The notes: generated from the letters alone by a model not told the origin. A DNA stretch of 64,000 bases from UBA11957 sp963603285 (GCA_963603285.1 CAVCMG010000008.1:28856-92855), one strand, 5' to 3'; positions 1 to 8,700 are shown, numbered from the stretch's first letter. Numbers and translations: made by a program.

Positions 1-269
1 GGATGCATGATCTGGTTCTGGATCTTTAATTCCTCCGGATCGGAAAATACGATTTCTGCGACTTTCGTCCGGTTTACACTGCCATCGGCCCGCAGGATTC
101 CTCTGCCAAAATGGGCAACCATCTGCGTATAGCAGGACATCCCCGGCTCCATCAGAAGATGCCCGACACTGTCAGCTTTCAGAATCCGTGCATTGTACTC
201 CTGTTCCAGAATATCCATCACCGCACTTTTTCCGCAGCCCACACCGCCGGTAATACCTATTACTTTCAT
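1..269 (-). CDS. coaE: Dephospho-CoA kinase, N-terminal part (runs off the window)
   Basis: Dephospho-CoA kinase phosphorylates the ribose 3'-OH of dephospho-CoA, the last step of coenzyme A synthesis. The visible N-terminal ~89 residues begin MKVIGITGGVGCGKSAV, a P-loop GGxGxGKS typical of CoaE, followed by the family-like stretch with KADSVGHLLMEPG, where the Asp sits as in the catalytic region. The rest lies beyond base 1. It follows polA by about 70 bases on the same strand, a common polA-coaE order, so it is probably the last visible gene of the dut-polA operon. The family assignment is solid from the P-loop and spacing; the C-terminal lid cannot be checked. Confidence 0.93.
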   Translation of the reverse strand, partial: MKVIGITGGVGCGKSAVMDILEQEYNARILKADSVGHLLMEPGMSCYTQMVAHFGRGILRADGSVNRTKVAEIVFSDPEELKIQNQIMH

Positions 270-341
270 ATATAGTTCCTTATATCACAGCAGTGTTCCG
301 GTAACAGCGATATCCTGCCCTTACCAGAACACATATTTTTC

Positions 342-2972
342 TTATTTTGCCTCATACCAGCTGTTTCCGGTGTGCAGATCGATTTCCAGATCTACCGCCA
401 GATTTGCGGCATGCATCATTTCTTCTGTGAGAATCTTTCTCACCTGTTCTTCTTCCTCCACAGCCGTCTCGATCAGCAGCTCATCGTGTACCTGCAGGAT
501 CAGACGGGAATGTAAATTTTCCTCCCTCAGCCGTCTGTCCACGCCCAGCATCGCAAATTTGATGATATCCGCTGCCGTGCCCTGGATCGGGGAATTCATC
601 GCCACACGCTCACCGAAGGAACGCTGCATGAAATTGGAAGATTTCAGCTCCGGCACCGGGCGTCTGCGTCCAAACATCGTGGTCACGTAGCCCTTTTCCT
701 TTGCCTCACTGACCGCATTGTCCAGAAATGTCTTGATACCCGGATACGTTTCAAAGTACCGTTTGATATAGCCTTCGGCTTCTTTTCTCGTGATACTTAA
801 GCCCTGACTTAAACCAAACGAACTGATGCCATACACGATACCGAAATTGACCGCCTTGGCATTTCTTCGCTGCAGATCCGTCACCTCGTCAAACGGCACA
901 TGGAATACCTGTGACGCTGTGATCCTGTGGATATCGCTCTCTGCCCGGTACGCTTCGATCAGCGCCTGATCTCCGGAAAAATGTGCCAGCACGCGAAGCT
1001 CGATCTGGGAATAATCGGCATCCATAAAGACGAAACCATCTGCCGGTACAAATACCTTTCGAAGCAGCCGTCCAAGCTCTGTACGCACGGGGATATTCTG
1101 TAGATTCGGTTCAGTACTGCTGATCCGGCCTGTCGCTGTGATCGTCTGGTTAAAGGTACTGTGGATACGACCATCCTCTGCAATACAGGTCACCAGTCCG
1201 TCGGCATAGGTCGATTTCAGCTTCGTCAGCTGACGGTACTCGAGAATATCCGATACGATCGGCGCCTCCGGTGCCAGCTTTTCCAGCACATCCGCAGCCG
1301 TGGAATACCCGGTCTTTGTCTTTTTTCCACCAGGCAGCTGCAGCTTTTCAAACAGGATCACGCCCAGCTGCTTCGGCGAATTGATATTGAAGTTTTCTCC
1401 GGCCTTTTCATAGATCGCCTGTTCCAGCTCACTGATCCGGCCTTCCAGCTGTTTTCCATAGTCGATCAGCTCCTGCCGTTCCACAAGGATACCGGCCTCT
1501 TCCATATGATACAGCGTATATAAAAGCGGCAGTTCGAGATCGGTATACAAATGATCCATCCCCTGCTCTTTCAGCGCCTCCATCATCGGCGGAAAAGCCA
1601 TAGCTGACGTATATGCCTGACAACAGGTTTGTGTGCGGTAAGCCGCAGCCAGCTTTTCTGCCGATGCCTTTTTCTTATCCGCAAACAGGTCTTCCTTTCC
1701 CGGCAGCGTCACTGACAGATACTCGGCTGCCACGGCATCGTAGAGATATTCCGATTTCAGCGGATTTAACAGATATGCCGCCAGTGAAATATCCTGCAGC
1801 TCTTTACGCTCTGTCAGACCGACGCTGTGCAGAAGCCCCTTGATATCCATTGTACAAAAGCACGGACTCTTTGTGGCCAGCTGCTGCAGATCATCCATCA
1901 GTCCGGCCCGGGTAACAAAGCCCTGTGCCGGAATATAATAGGTTCCGTCCTCCGGCAGGCATACCGCCAGACCCTCGTATCCCTCTTCCAGGCAGAGTGC
2001 CGCGCCCACACGTTCAGCTGCGGCAACCTTTTCCAGAAGCGTCTGTACTTCACCAAAATCCGTCACATCCACAAAGGTGTCGGTAATATCCACGCGGCGG
2101 CTGTCCTCCGAAAACCGTCCCAGCAGGTTTTTAAATTCCAGCCGTTTGCACCAGTCGTACGCCTCCGGAGTATAGAAATCCTCCACCTTCGCCACTTCCA
2201 GAACAAACTCCACCGGACTGTCGGTATTGATCGTTGCCAGTGTTTTCGAAAGCTCAGCCAGATCATAATGCTCTTCAAAGGCCAGCTTTGCCTTGTTCGG
2301 TTTGATCTCTGCCCTGTGTTCGTAGGCATTTTCAATACTGCCGTAAGCTACGACCAGCTTTGTTGCCGTCTTTTCACCGACGCCGGGCAGACCCGGAATA
2401 TTATCGGAGCTGTCGCCCATCAGCGCTTTCAGCTCAATGATCTGCTTCGGCGTCACCTGATACGCTTCGATGACATCCTTTGTATAATAATCCTCGATCA
2501 CGGTCTTGCCACCGCGGGTCTTAGGAATACGGATCTTGACCTTGTCCGTGGCCAGCTGCAAAAGGTCGCGGTCACCGGAAACGATCGTTACGTCCAGTCC
2601 ATCCCGCTCGCATCGTCCGGCGATCGTACCGAGGATATCGTCCGCCTCGTAACCCTCCATGGATACGGTCGGAATCTGCATTGCCTGCAGCACTTCCTTG
2701 ATCACCGGCACCTGTTCTCTTAATTCCTCCGGCATCGCATGGCGCGTACCCTTGTAGGCCTCGTACATCTTGTGCCGGAATGTCGGCGCATGCAGGTCAA
2801 AGGCCACTGCCAGATACTGCGGCTGCTCCTCGTCCAGAATACGAAACATGATATTTAAAAAGCCGTATACCGCATTGGTATGCAGTCCTTCTGCATTCGT
2901 CAGATCCGGCACACCATAAAACGCACGGTTCAGGATGCTGTGCCCGTCGATCAGTACTATTTTTTCTGCCAT
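342..2972 (-). CDS. polA: DNA polymerase I
   Basis: This 876-residue DNA polymerase I does gap filling and RNA primer removal in repair and lagging-strand synthesis. Residues 1 to about 290 form the 5'-3' flap nuclease (EADD, GDRDLL and GDSSDNIPGLPGVGEKTA motifs). The middle 300-480 is the 3'-5' exonuclease fold, but the first DxE carboxylate motif is missing, so proofreading is probably lost, as in Bacillus and Taq enzymes. The polymerase domain shows motif A (DADYSQIELR at about 651), motif B (RRNAKAVNFGIVYG at about 702) and motif C (VHDE at about 828). The start has a GGAGGACA ribosome site. It sits between a zinc-finger membrane protein gene and coaE, in the same direction. Confidence 0.97.
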   Translation of the reverse strand: MAEKIVLIDGHSILNRAFYGVPDLTNAEGLHTNAVYGFLNIMFRILDEEQPQYLAVAFDLHAPTFRHKMYEAYKGTRHAMPEELREQVPVIKEVLQAMQIPTVSMEGYEADDILGTIAGRCERDGLDVTIVSGDRDLLQLATDKVKIRIPKTRGGKTVIEDYYTKDVIEAYQVTPKQIIELKALMGDSSDNIPGLPGVGEKTATKLVVAYGSIENAYEHRAEIKPNKAKLAFEEHYDLAELSKTLATINTDSPVEFVLEVAKVEDFYTPEAYDWCKRLEFKNLLGRFSEDSRRVDITDTFVDVTDFGEVQTLLEKVAAAERVGAALCLEEGYEGLAVCLPEDGTYYIPAQGFVTRAGLMDDLQQLATKSPCFCTMDIKGLLHSVGLTERKELQDISLAAYLLNPLKSEYLYDAVAAEYLSVTLPGKEDLFADKKKASAEKLAAAYRTQTCCQAYTSAMAFPPMMEALKEQGMDHLYTDLELPLLYTLYHMEEAGILVERQELIDYGKQLEGRISELEQAIYEKAGENFNINSPKQLGVILFEKLQLPGGKKTKTGYSTAADVLEKLAPEAPIVSDILEYRQLTKLKSTYADGLVTCIAEDGRIHSTFNQTITATGRISSTEPNLQNIPVRTELGRLLRKVFVPADGFVFMDADYSQIELRVLAHFSGDQALIEAYRAESDIHRITASQVFHVPFDEVTDLQRRNAKAVNFGIVYGISSFGLSQGLSITRKEAEGYIKRYFETYPGIKTFLDNAVSEAKEKGYVTTMFGRRRPVPELKSSNFMQRSFGERVAMNSPIQGTAADIIKFAMLGVDRRLREENLHSRLILQVHDELLIETAVEEEEQVRKILTEEMMHAANLAVDLEIDLHTGNSWYEAK

Positions 2973-2996
2973 ATTGTCCTCCGTCAGCCTGTCCGT

Positions 2997-3365
2997 TTAA
3001 AAGGGCAGGAATATATTTCGTATCACCATGCCAAAGGCCGGCGTTCTGGAAAATACCACCAGAAGTACCAGCGCCACGATCAGCACAAATAAGATTACAT
3101 GCAACGCGACGTAATACCGGTGCTCCCGCCGGACTCTTTTGTGTGCCTCGTCCAGCGAATGCTGCAGACGCAGAGGGATATTGTAGCCCTCTCCGTCATT
3201 CTTTTCCAGATAATGAAGCGCCACAGCCACCGTATAGTAGGTTTCCAGCTCTTCATAACAGGACGGACACGTATCCACATGCTTCAAAAAAGCGTCCAGC
3301 TCGCCTGTGCTCATCTTGTGATTGACAAAACGATCCATATTTTTGATTGCTTCTTCGCATTTCAT
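2997..3365 (-). CDS. Small membrane protein with N-terminal zf-HC2 (anti-sigma-like) zinc finger
   Basis: A 122-residue protein with Cys3, His29, Cys33 and Cys36 in the C-x(n)-H-x3-C-x2-C pattern of putative zinc-finger anti-sigma domains (zf-HC2 family). One hydrophobic segment lies near the C terminus (about residues 85-107). The order suggests a cytoplasmic metal-binding head anchored in the membrane. No sigma-factor gene is adjacent, so an anti-sigma role is only suggested by the domain. It lies between dut and polA with gaps of 12 and 24 bases, so it is probably co-transcribed with them. The C-terminal domain is not one I recognise. Confidence 0.75.
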   Translation of the reverse strand: MKCEEAIKNMDRFVNHKMSTGELDAFLKHVDTCPSCYEELETYYTVAVALHYLEKNDGEGYNIPLRLQHSLDEAHKRVRREHRYYVALHVILFVLIVALVLLVVFSRTPAFGMVIRNIFLPF

Positions 3366-3377
3366 AGGATGACTCCC

Positions 3378-3812
3378 TTATCTTGTACCGGTACTGCCGA
3401 TACCTCCACGGTCTTCATGCTCCAGCCGCGTAACCTCTTCAAAGACCAGCTGTGGCTGATGCTTCTCGATCCTGAACTGGCAGATCCGCTCATTTTTGCC
3501 GATCTTCGTATCCCGGAGCGCATAGGCCGGCATAAACCACCAGTCGTTCGGTCCGCAGTAGGTCTCGTCGATAATGCCGCAATGATTGGTCTGGATGATG
3601 CCAAAATTTTTGAAGGTAGAGCTTCTCGGTACGACATGCGCCTCATAGCCTTCCGGAAGCTGCATGGCAATCCCCAGCGGAATCAGCTTAAACTCTCCGG
3701 CCTTCATCTCGATATTCTCCGCGGCACGCAGATCAATCCAGTCCGATTTGCCGTCGATGTAGCGCAGCTTTTCTATTGTTTCATCTTTGTACTGTATCTT
3801 AATTTTTTCCAT
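3378..3812 (-). CDS. dut: dUTP diphosphatase (trimeric dUTPase)
   Basis: This enzyme hydrolyses dUTP to dUMP and pyrophosphate, keeping uracil out of DNA and feeding dTMP synthesis. The 144-residue product shows the trimeric dUTPase motifs in order: IPLGIAMQLPEGYEA, PRSS, the uracil-pocket hairpin GIIDETYCG, and the C-terminal P-loop-like RGGIGSTG. The open frame extends upstream to 3956, but the ATG at 3812 has a CGGAGG ribosome site and lies about 30 bases after an extended -10 promoter, so it is the likely start. It appears to be the first gene of an operon with the zinc-finger protein, polA and coaE. Confidence 0.95.
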   Translation of the reverse strand: MEKIKIQYKDETIEKLRYIDGKSDWIDLRAAENIEMKAGEFKLIPLGIAMQLPEGYEAHVVPRSSTFKNFGIIQTNHCGIIDETYCGPNDWWFMPAYALRDTKIGKNERICQFRIEKHQPQLVFEEVTRLEHEDRGGIGSTGTR

Positions 3813-3839
3813 AAAAAGCCTCCGTAAACATTTGAAATC

Positions 3840-3848
3840 AGTATAGCA
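3840..3848 (-). promoter_or_regulatory. Extended -10 promoter of the dut-polA operon
   Basis: Read on the minus strand the sequence is CAGTATGCTATACTG, containing TGC-TATACT. This is an extended -10 box whose flanks also form a CAGTAT/ATACTG inverted repeat. No good -35 is seen. It lies just downstream of the preceding operon's terminator. Confidence 0.6.
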
Positions 3849-3859
3849 TACTGCCACAC

Positions 3860-3895
3860 AAAAAAAAAGGAGCAAAAGCCTTTCGCCTTTACTCC
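3860..3895 (-). terminator. Intrinsic terminator after the GGDEF/EAL operon
   Basis: On the minus strand, GGAGTAAAGGC and GCTTTTGCTCC pair around a GAAA-type loop with two G-U wobbles, followed by a run of eight or nine T. It separates the feoA/GGDEF-EAL operon from dut. Confidence 0.85.
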
Positions 3896-3908
3896 CCTTG
3901 CAGCTTAT

Positions 3909-4037
3909 GTTACAGTTCACAGGTATCCTGCGAACTGTAACGTTCGCAGCCCTCATGCAAAATTTTGCTTCGCAAAAGGAGGGCTGCTCACACCTGAATC
4001 ACTTTCATACGCATCTGAACAGCAAGTGTTCAGATGC
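3909..4037. repeat. Cluster of three stacked inverted repeats
   Basis: Three separate hairpins lie in a row between the GGDEF/EAL stop codon and its terminator. They are 3909-3941 (GTTACAGTTC with GAACTGTAAC and a nested AGG/CCT), 3946-3987 (GCAGCCCTC with GAGGGCTGC, enclosing the palindrome GCAAAATTTTGC), and 4011-4037 (GCATCTGAACA with TGTTCAGATGC). The 12-mer GCGAACTGTAAC at 3930-3941 recurs as GCGAACAGTAAC at about 4041-4052, so the cluster looks like a composite repeat with related ends. It has no reading frame of its own. Confidence 0.75.
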
Positions 4038-4056
4038 TGAGCGAACAGTAACCAGC

Positions 4057-6060
4057 TTATACAGCGACCTTCTCCTTGTTTTTCTGTCCACCAAACAGAA
4101 TATCCGAGAAATCCTCCAGCGGCATCGGGCGGTAATAATAATAGCCCTGCAGCTCATCACAGCCCTCTTCGATCAGAAAATCTGCCGCTTCCTTTGTCTC
4201 TACGCCCTCGCAGACGATCGTCTTGTTGGTTCGTTTCAGCAGATGGAAGATCTCCTGCAGGACAATACGGCCATTTTCACTTAACGTATCGCCCAGAAAC
4301 TTCTTATCGATCTTCACTTCATCAAACATGATATCCTTCAGACTGTTCAGTGAAGAATAGCCCGAACCAAAATCGTCCATCGAAATCCGTATGCCATAGC
4401 CATGCAGGATCGTGATCATACGATTTACAGCCTCGATATTATGGATATAGGCATTCTCCGTGATCTCAAAGATCAGGTATCTCGTATTTATGCCATACTG
4501 CCGGATCAGATCCAGCAGACGGCTGGTGAAGCTTTCGATATTTTTGAAATGGGACGGAGAAACATTTAGAGACAGTGCCACCGGACAGATCTTGTCATTC
4601 TTGTGTTCTTTCATCCAGGCAAACGTCTTTTCATAGACATAGAAGTCCAGAACGTCGATTTCTCCCGTTTCTTCCAGCACCGGAATAAAGCTGTCCGGTG
4701 TCCAGAAGGAACCATCCTCCCGCTGCCAGCGCACCAGCACTTCGGCACTGGTCATTTTGCCATTGCCGCCGGAAATCTTTGGCTGGAAATACAGGACAAA
4801 TTCCTCCCTGTCCAACGCCTGCTGGAACGAATGCAGAACCTCTGCACGCTGCAGCTCCGCTTCCTCCAGCCGCTGCGTATAGACACACAGACCATCGATC
4901 GTCTCTGTTGCCTTTCTTCTGGCACTGTTGGCATGGGAGATCACCTTTTCTGTTTTTTCCTCCTTGCCCTGTACAAAACAGATTCCCGCCGTCAGGCAGA
5001 AATACTGGATCGGATATTCACTGGCGATCTGTTCAGTGATCTTCTGCTTAAATTCCTGAAAACGCCCGGTAAATTCCTTTTTGCTCTCTGTGGTACAGTC
5101 CGCCACGCAGACAAATACATCCGAATGGAATCTTCCGGCAAAAACCACACCGTCAAGATGCTGCAGACAGCAAAGGATCCGTTTCAGGATCTCATTGCCC
5201 ACGGCAAACCCCCAGTAGTCGTTGATCAGATGAAATTCCCGCACATCCATCATACAAAAAGCGTACCGGCAGTCCTCCGATGCATTATTAAACAATGTAA
5301 ACAATTTTCGGGACAGTGCATCTGCGGAAATGCTCTGCAGCATTCGCTCTCCACCCGCTGTGCAGAGTCCTCCTGCCATCTGCCCTGCCCGGGATTTTTT
5401 CTGGATCTTATCCTGATACATCCTGGCATCTGCAATTTTCATCAGATCCTTGATCAGATAATAATGATTTTTATAGCTGACTTCATACCCCACCGCATAG
5501 CTGATCGGATGTATGGCGGTCTGGTTATACGCCTGCACACCTTCCTCCAGCTTTTCATGCAGCGATTCCAGCTCCTCCATCGTCGTATGTTCCTGCACGA
5601 TCAGAAATTCATCGCCGCCAAAGCGGGCCAGAAAGCTGTTTTCGTTGAGAATCCTTGTCAGAAGCACTGCAAAATTGCGGATAAACGCATCACCCTCATC
5701 ATGTCCGTAGGTATCGTTGATCACTTTCAGATTGTTCAGGTCAAACATCATTACGCCCACATTCAGCGTATCCTCTTTGTCCTCGAGCTGGGCCAGCTTT
5801 TTCTCCAGACTCTTCTTATTATGAATACCGGCCACATCAATGGATGCACTCTGCATAACGCCCTGACAGTAATCCTTCAATGCCAGGGTCAGAGAAGCGC
5901 CAAGGATTGCCAGTCCCAGCATGACCATACTGAAAAAGGCCATCAGTTCCCTCTCCTGTCGGCTCATTCGCAAAAAATCCAGCAGCACCCAGGCAAAAAA
6001 CGCCAGGAACAAAAGCAGCAGGACATTACATATCCCCAGTATCTTTTTATTCGTCTTCAT
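4057..6060 (-). CDS. Membrane-bound GGDEF-GGDEF-EAL cyclic di-GMP signalling protein
   Basis: A 667-residue protein with two N-terminal membrane helices (about 7-30 and 39-62). A first GGDEF domain has an intact GGDEF at residues 148-152, and a second is degenerate (RFHSDVF where GGDEF would be). The C-terminal EAL domain has its active-site residues visible: EVLVRW for EAL, LNVS, FEITE, DDFGSG, VKIDKKF, EGVE and LQGY. By family knowledge the first domain could make cyclic di-GMP and the EAL domain could degrade it. The degenerate copy may be a sensory or regulatory module. It starts 15 bases after the feoA-like stop, so the two are probably one transcript. Confidence 0.9.
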   Translation of the reverse strand: MKTNKKILGICNVLLLLFLAFFAWVLLDFLRMSRQERELMAFFSMVMLGLAILGASLTLALKDYCQGVMQSASIDVAGIHNKKSLEKKLAQLEDKEDTLNVGVMMFDLNNLKVINDTYGHDEGDAFIRNFAVLLTRILNENSFLARFGGDEFLIVQEHTTMEELESLHEKLEEGVQAYNQTAIHPISYAVGYEVSYKNHYYLIKDLMKIADARMYQDKIQKKSRAGQMAGGLCTAGGERMLQSISADALSRKLFTLFNNASEDCRYAFCMMDVREFHLINDYWGFAVGNEILKRILCCLQHLDGVVFAGRFHSDVFVCVADCTTESKKEFTGRFQEFKQKITEQIASEYPIQYFCLTAGICFVQGKEEKTEKVISHANSARRKATETIDGLCVYTQRLEEAELQRAEVLHSFQQALDREEFVLYFQPKISGGNGKMTSAEVLVRWQREDGSFWTPDSFIPVLEETGEIDVLDFYVYEKTFAWMKEHKNDKICPVALSLNVSPSHFKNIESFTSRLLDLIRQYGINTRYLIFEITENAYIHNIEAVNRMITILHGYGIRISMDDFGSGYSSLNSLKDIMFDEVKIDKKFLGDTLSENGRIVLQEIFHLLKRTNKTIVCEGVETKEAADFLIEEGCDELQGYYYYRPMPLEDFSDILFGGQKNKEKVAV

Positions 6061-6075
6061 CTTTTTGTCTCATCC

Positions 6076-6294
6076 CTATTCTGCAAGTAATATAATGCTC
6101 TGTGCCATCTTACGGTCAATACCGATCTTGGTATCCTTGACAAGAACAATAAAATAATCGTGAAGCTTTGAAAGAATCTGCACCTGGCTCCCGGCCACAA
6201 AACCAAGGGATTCCAGATGATGCTTCTGCTTGTCAGTTCCGCAAACCTTCACGATCCGGTATAGCTTTTCAAATTCTGCTAAATTCAACGGCAT
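6076..6294 (-). CDS. feoA: FeoA-family small domain protein
   Basis: A 72-residue protein matching the FeoA/SH3-like fold: PLNLAEF at the start, then LESLGFVAGSQVQIL and a short basic C-terminal strand pair. FeoA assists the FeoB ferrous iron channel, but no feoB is in this window, so its partner is unknown. The frame stays open upstream to a GTG at 6327, but a strong promoter (-35 at 6357-6362, -10 at 6334-6339) predicts transcription starting at about 6327, which excludes that GTG. The ATG at 6294 is therefore chosen. It lies upstream of and close to the GGDEF/EAL gene. Confidence 0.82.
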   Translation of the reverse strand: MPLNLAEFEKLYRIVKVCGTDKQKHHLESLGFVAGSQVQILSKLHDYFIVLVKDTKIGIDRKMAQSIILLAE

Positions 6295-6333
6295 CTTACC
6301 TGTATAGCCCCCTTGATTAGTTTTCACTAACCG

Positions 6334-6362
6334 ATTATAGTATTAAATAACCATTTTGTAAA
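6334..6362 (-). promoter_or_regulatory. Sigma-A type promoter of the feoA / GGDEF-EAL operon
   Basis: Minus strand TTTACA (6357-6362), a 17-base spacer, then a perfect TATAAT (6334-6339). It fixes the start of the downstream feoA-like gene at 6294. Confidence 0.85.
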
Positions 6363-6406
6363 CCAGAACTTTTGTTTTTCCTTGCGCACAACCATATAAG
6401 ACTCGC

Positions 6407-6443
6407 AACCATAAGAAACACGCTCCGCGAGTTTCTCATGGTT
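6407..6443. repeat. Inverted repeat in the pnp-feoA gap
   Basis: AACCATAAGAAAC pairs with GTTTCTCATGGTT (one mismatch) around an 11-base loop that itself reads cgc/gcg. It lies just downstream of repeat family 1 (minus-strand sense) and may be part of the same element. Confidence 0.6.
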
Positions 6444-6468
6444 ATCGCGGCAGTCGCCAAGGTCTCGT

Positions 6469-6504
6469 GCAAGTACGGACTTTGGCTCGTTGCTCGCGTA
6501 AAAA
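6469..6504 (-). repeat. Dispersed element, family 1, copy A
   Basis: About 36 bases, GCAAG-TACGGACTTTG then GCTCGTTGCTCGCG plus an A-run. They match 63883-63919 at roughly 31 of 37 positions. On the minus strand the copy begins in the T-run of the pnp terminator. The other copy likewise begins in the T-run of the tRNA-Leu terminator. Confidence 0.75.
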
Positions 6505-6545
6505 GGCTGCTGCACAGCTCCCTCTCCGGAAGCTATGCAACAGCC
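6500..6545 (-). terminator. Intrinsic terminator of pnp
   Basis: On the minus strand, GGCTGTTGCATAGCT pairs with AGCTGTGCAGCAGCC (two mismatches) around an 11-base loop, then five T. It begins about 58 bases after the pnp stop codon. Confidence 0.85.
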
Positions 6546-6603
6546 TTTCCTTATACACGGACTGTACGGCTAAAATCAGCCAATACAGCTTTCACTTTTT
6601 AAA

Positions 6604-8700
6604 TTATCTCTGGTCAGCCGGAACATCCTTGATGGAGAAGCTGATACGTCCCATCTTGTCCTTGCCCAGGCATACGACTTTGACCTTGTCGCCCAGTGTC
6701 AGTACATCCTCAACACGGTTGATTCTCTCCTTGCAGATCTTGGAGATATGAACCATACCCTCTTTGCCCGGTGCGAACTCAAGGAATGCGCCGAACTCTT
6801 TGATGCTGACAACCTTACCTGTGAAGATCTGTCCAGCCTCAAAATCTGTGGTGATGATACGGATGTAATCGATAGCCTTGTCCATCATGGCCTGATCTGT
6901 ACCGCAGATGGATACTGCACCGTCGTCTGTGATATCGATCTTAACACCGGTCTCCTCGATGATCGCATTGATGGTCTTACCTCTCTGGCCGACAACATCA
7001 CCGATTTTCTGCGGATCGATCATGATCTGTACGATCTTCGGAGCGTATTTGCTCAGCTGCTTGCGCGGCTCGGAAATGCACGGCTCCATACATGTGCTCA
7101 TAATGAACTCACGGGCCTCATGTGTACGGCGGATAGCTTCCTCAACGATCGGACGGGTCAGACCGTGGATCTTGATATCCATCTGGATCGCTGTGATACC
7201 CTTTCTGGTACCGGTTACCTTAAAGTCCATATCACCGAAGAAGTCCTCAAGACCCTGGATATCGGTCAGAACGATATAATCATCGTCTGTCTCACCGGTA
7301 ACCAGACCACAGGAAATACCGGCAACCATGGATTTGATCGGTACACCTGCTGCCATCAGGGACATACAGGAAGCACAGGTAGATGCCATGGAAGTAGATC
7401 CGTTGGATTCAAAGGTCTCGGATACGGCACGGATAGCGTACGGGAACTCTTCTACTGTCGGCAGTACCGGAAGCAGGGCTCTCTCAGCCAGTGCACCGTG
7501 ACCGATTTCACGACGTCCCGGTCCTCTGGACGGCTTTGTCTCACCTACAGAGTAGGACGGGAAGTTGTAATGGTGCATATATCTCTTGGTTGTTGTAAAC
7601 TCGTCAAGACCGTCGATCTTCTGGGACTCGGAAAGCGGAGCCAGTGTAACGACATCACAGATCTGTGTCTGTCCTCTGGTGAACATAGCGGAACCATGTA
7701 CACGCGGAATGATATCAACCTCAGCTGCCAGCGGACGGATCTGCTCGATCTCACGGCCATCCGGACGTTTGTGGTCTTTTAAGATCATCTTACGAACGGT
7801 CTTTTTCTGATACTGATACAGACCTTCATCCAGCTTGGCCAGCCATTCTTCATTATCAGCAAAAGCCTCAGCCAGCTTCTCACGGAGCACTTTGATGTTG
7901 CCCTCTCTGGTCTGCTTGTCGTCTGTAAATACAGCCTCTTCCATCTCTTCCGGTGTAACGATCTCTTTCATAGCTGCGAAGAGCTCTTCCGGAACAGCGA
8001 AGCTCTGGTACTCATGCTTCGGCTTACCACACTCAGCGATGATACCGTCGAAGAACTTGATGATCTCCTGGTTCACTTCATGAGCCTTGTAGATAGCTTC
8101 GATCATCTTGTCATCCGGTACTTCGTTGGCACCGGCCTCAATCATGATAACCTTTTCTCTTGTGGAAGCTACGGTCAGCTGCAGATCGGATACGACACGC
8201 TGTGCCATGGTCGGGTTAACGATCAGCTCACCATCGATCAGACCCATCTGTGTAGCTGCACACGGTCCGTCAAACGGAATATCTGAAATGCAGGTTGCGA
8301 TGGAGGAACCAAGCATAGCCGGGATCTCCGGATTGCACTCCGGATCTACGGACATAACAAGGTTGTTTAAGGTAACATCGTTTCTGTAATCCTTCGGGAA
8401 TAACGGACGCATCGGACGGTCGATCACACGGGATGTCAGTGTGGCATGCTCACTGGCCTTGCCCTCACGTTTGTTAAATCCTCCCGGGATCTTACCTACA
8501 GCGTACATCTTCTCTTCATAATCTACGCTCAGCGGGAAGAAATCGATACCCTCACGCGGCTTATCGGAAGCTGTTGCTGTGGAAAGGATGACAGTCTCAC
8601 CGTAATGGATCAGGACTGCGCCATTGGCCTGTTTTGCGACTCTGCCGACATCGATCGTTAATGTACGTCCGGCAAGTTCCATGGAATAGCTTTTGAACAT
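6604..8700 (-). CDS. pnp: Polyribonucleotide nucleotidyltransferase (PNPase)
   Basis: PNPase degrades RNA from the 3' end by phosphorolysis and acts in mRNA turnover. The 698-residue product has the family order: RNase PH-like core 1, a helical linker, RNase PH-like core 2 (with FTRGQTQ and the SNGSTSMAS-type signature), a KH domain (VVGQRGKTINAIIEETG) and a C-terminal S1 domain (GKVVSIKEFGAFLEF). The frame is open upstream to 8850, but ATG 8700 has AAGGAG just before it and gives the normal N terminus MFKSYSMELAGR. It lies downstream of rpsO, the usual order. The 227-base gap contains an rpsO terminator and a leader that could carry autoregulatory structure, as known for pnp elsewhere. Confidence 0.97.
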   Translation of the reverse strand: MFKSYSMELAGRTLTIDVGRVAKQANGAVLIHYGETVILSTATASDKPREGIDFFPLSVDYEEKMYAVGKIPGGFNKREGKASEHATLTSRVIDRPMRPLFPKDYRNDVTLNNLVMSVDPECNPEIPAMLGSSIATCISDIPFDGPCAATQMGLIDGELIVNPTMAQRVVSDLQLTVASTREKVIMIEAGANEVPDDKMIEAIYKAHEVNQEIIKFFDGIIAECGKPKHEYQSFAVPEELFAAMKEIVTPEEMEEAVFTDDKQTREGNIKVLREKLAEAFADNEEWLAKLDEGLYQYQKKTVRKMILKDHKRPDGREIEQIRPLAAEVDIIPRVHGSAMFTRGQTQICDVVTLAPLSESQKIDGLDEFTTTKRYMHHYNFPSYSVGETKPSRGPGRREIGHGALAERALLPVLPTVEEFPYAIRAVSETFESNGSTSMASTCASCMSLMAAGVPIKSMVAGISCGLVTGETDDDYIVLTDIQGLEDFFGDMDFKVTGTRKGITAIQMDIKIHGLTRPIVEEAIRRTHEAREFIMSTCMEPCISEPRKQLSKYAPKIVQIMIDPQKIGDVVGQRGKTINAIIEETGVKIDITDDGAVSICGTDQAMMDKAIDYIRIITTDFEAGQIFTGKVVSIKEFGAFLEFAPGKEGMVHISKICKERINRVEDVLTLGDKVKVVCLGKDKMGRISFSIKDVPADQR

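Noticed and set aside
193..690. Plus-strand open frame of 165 codons across coaE/polA
   Set aside because: Antisense to two clear genes, with no ribosome site and Ser/Ile-rich composition typical of a shadow frame.
3813..3956. Longer N terminus for dUTPase
   Set aside because: It would cross the terminator and promoter; the ATG at 3812 has a good ribosome site and gives a normal dUTPase.
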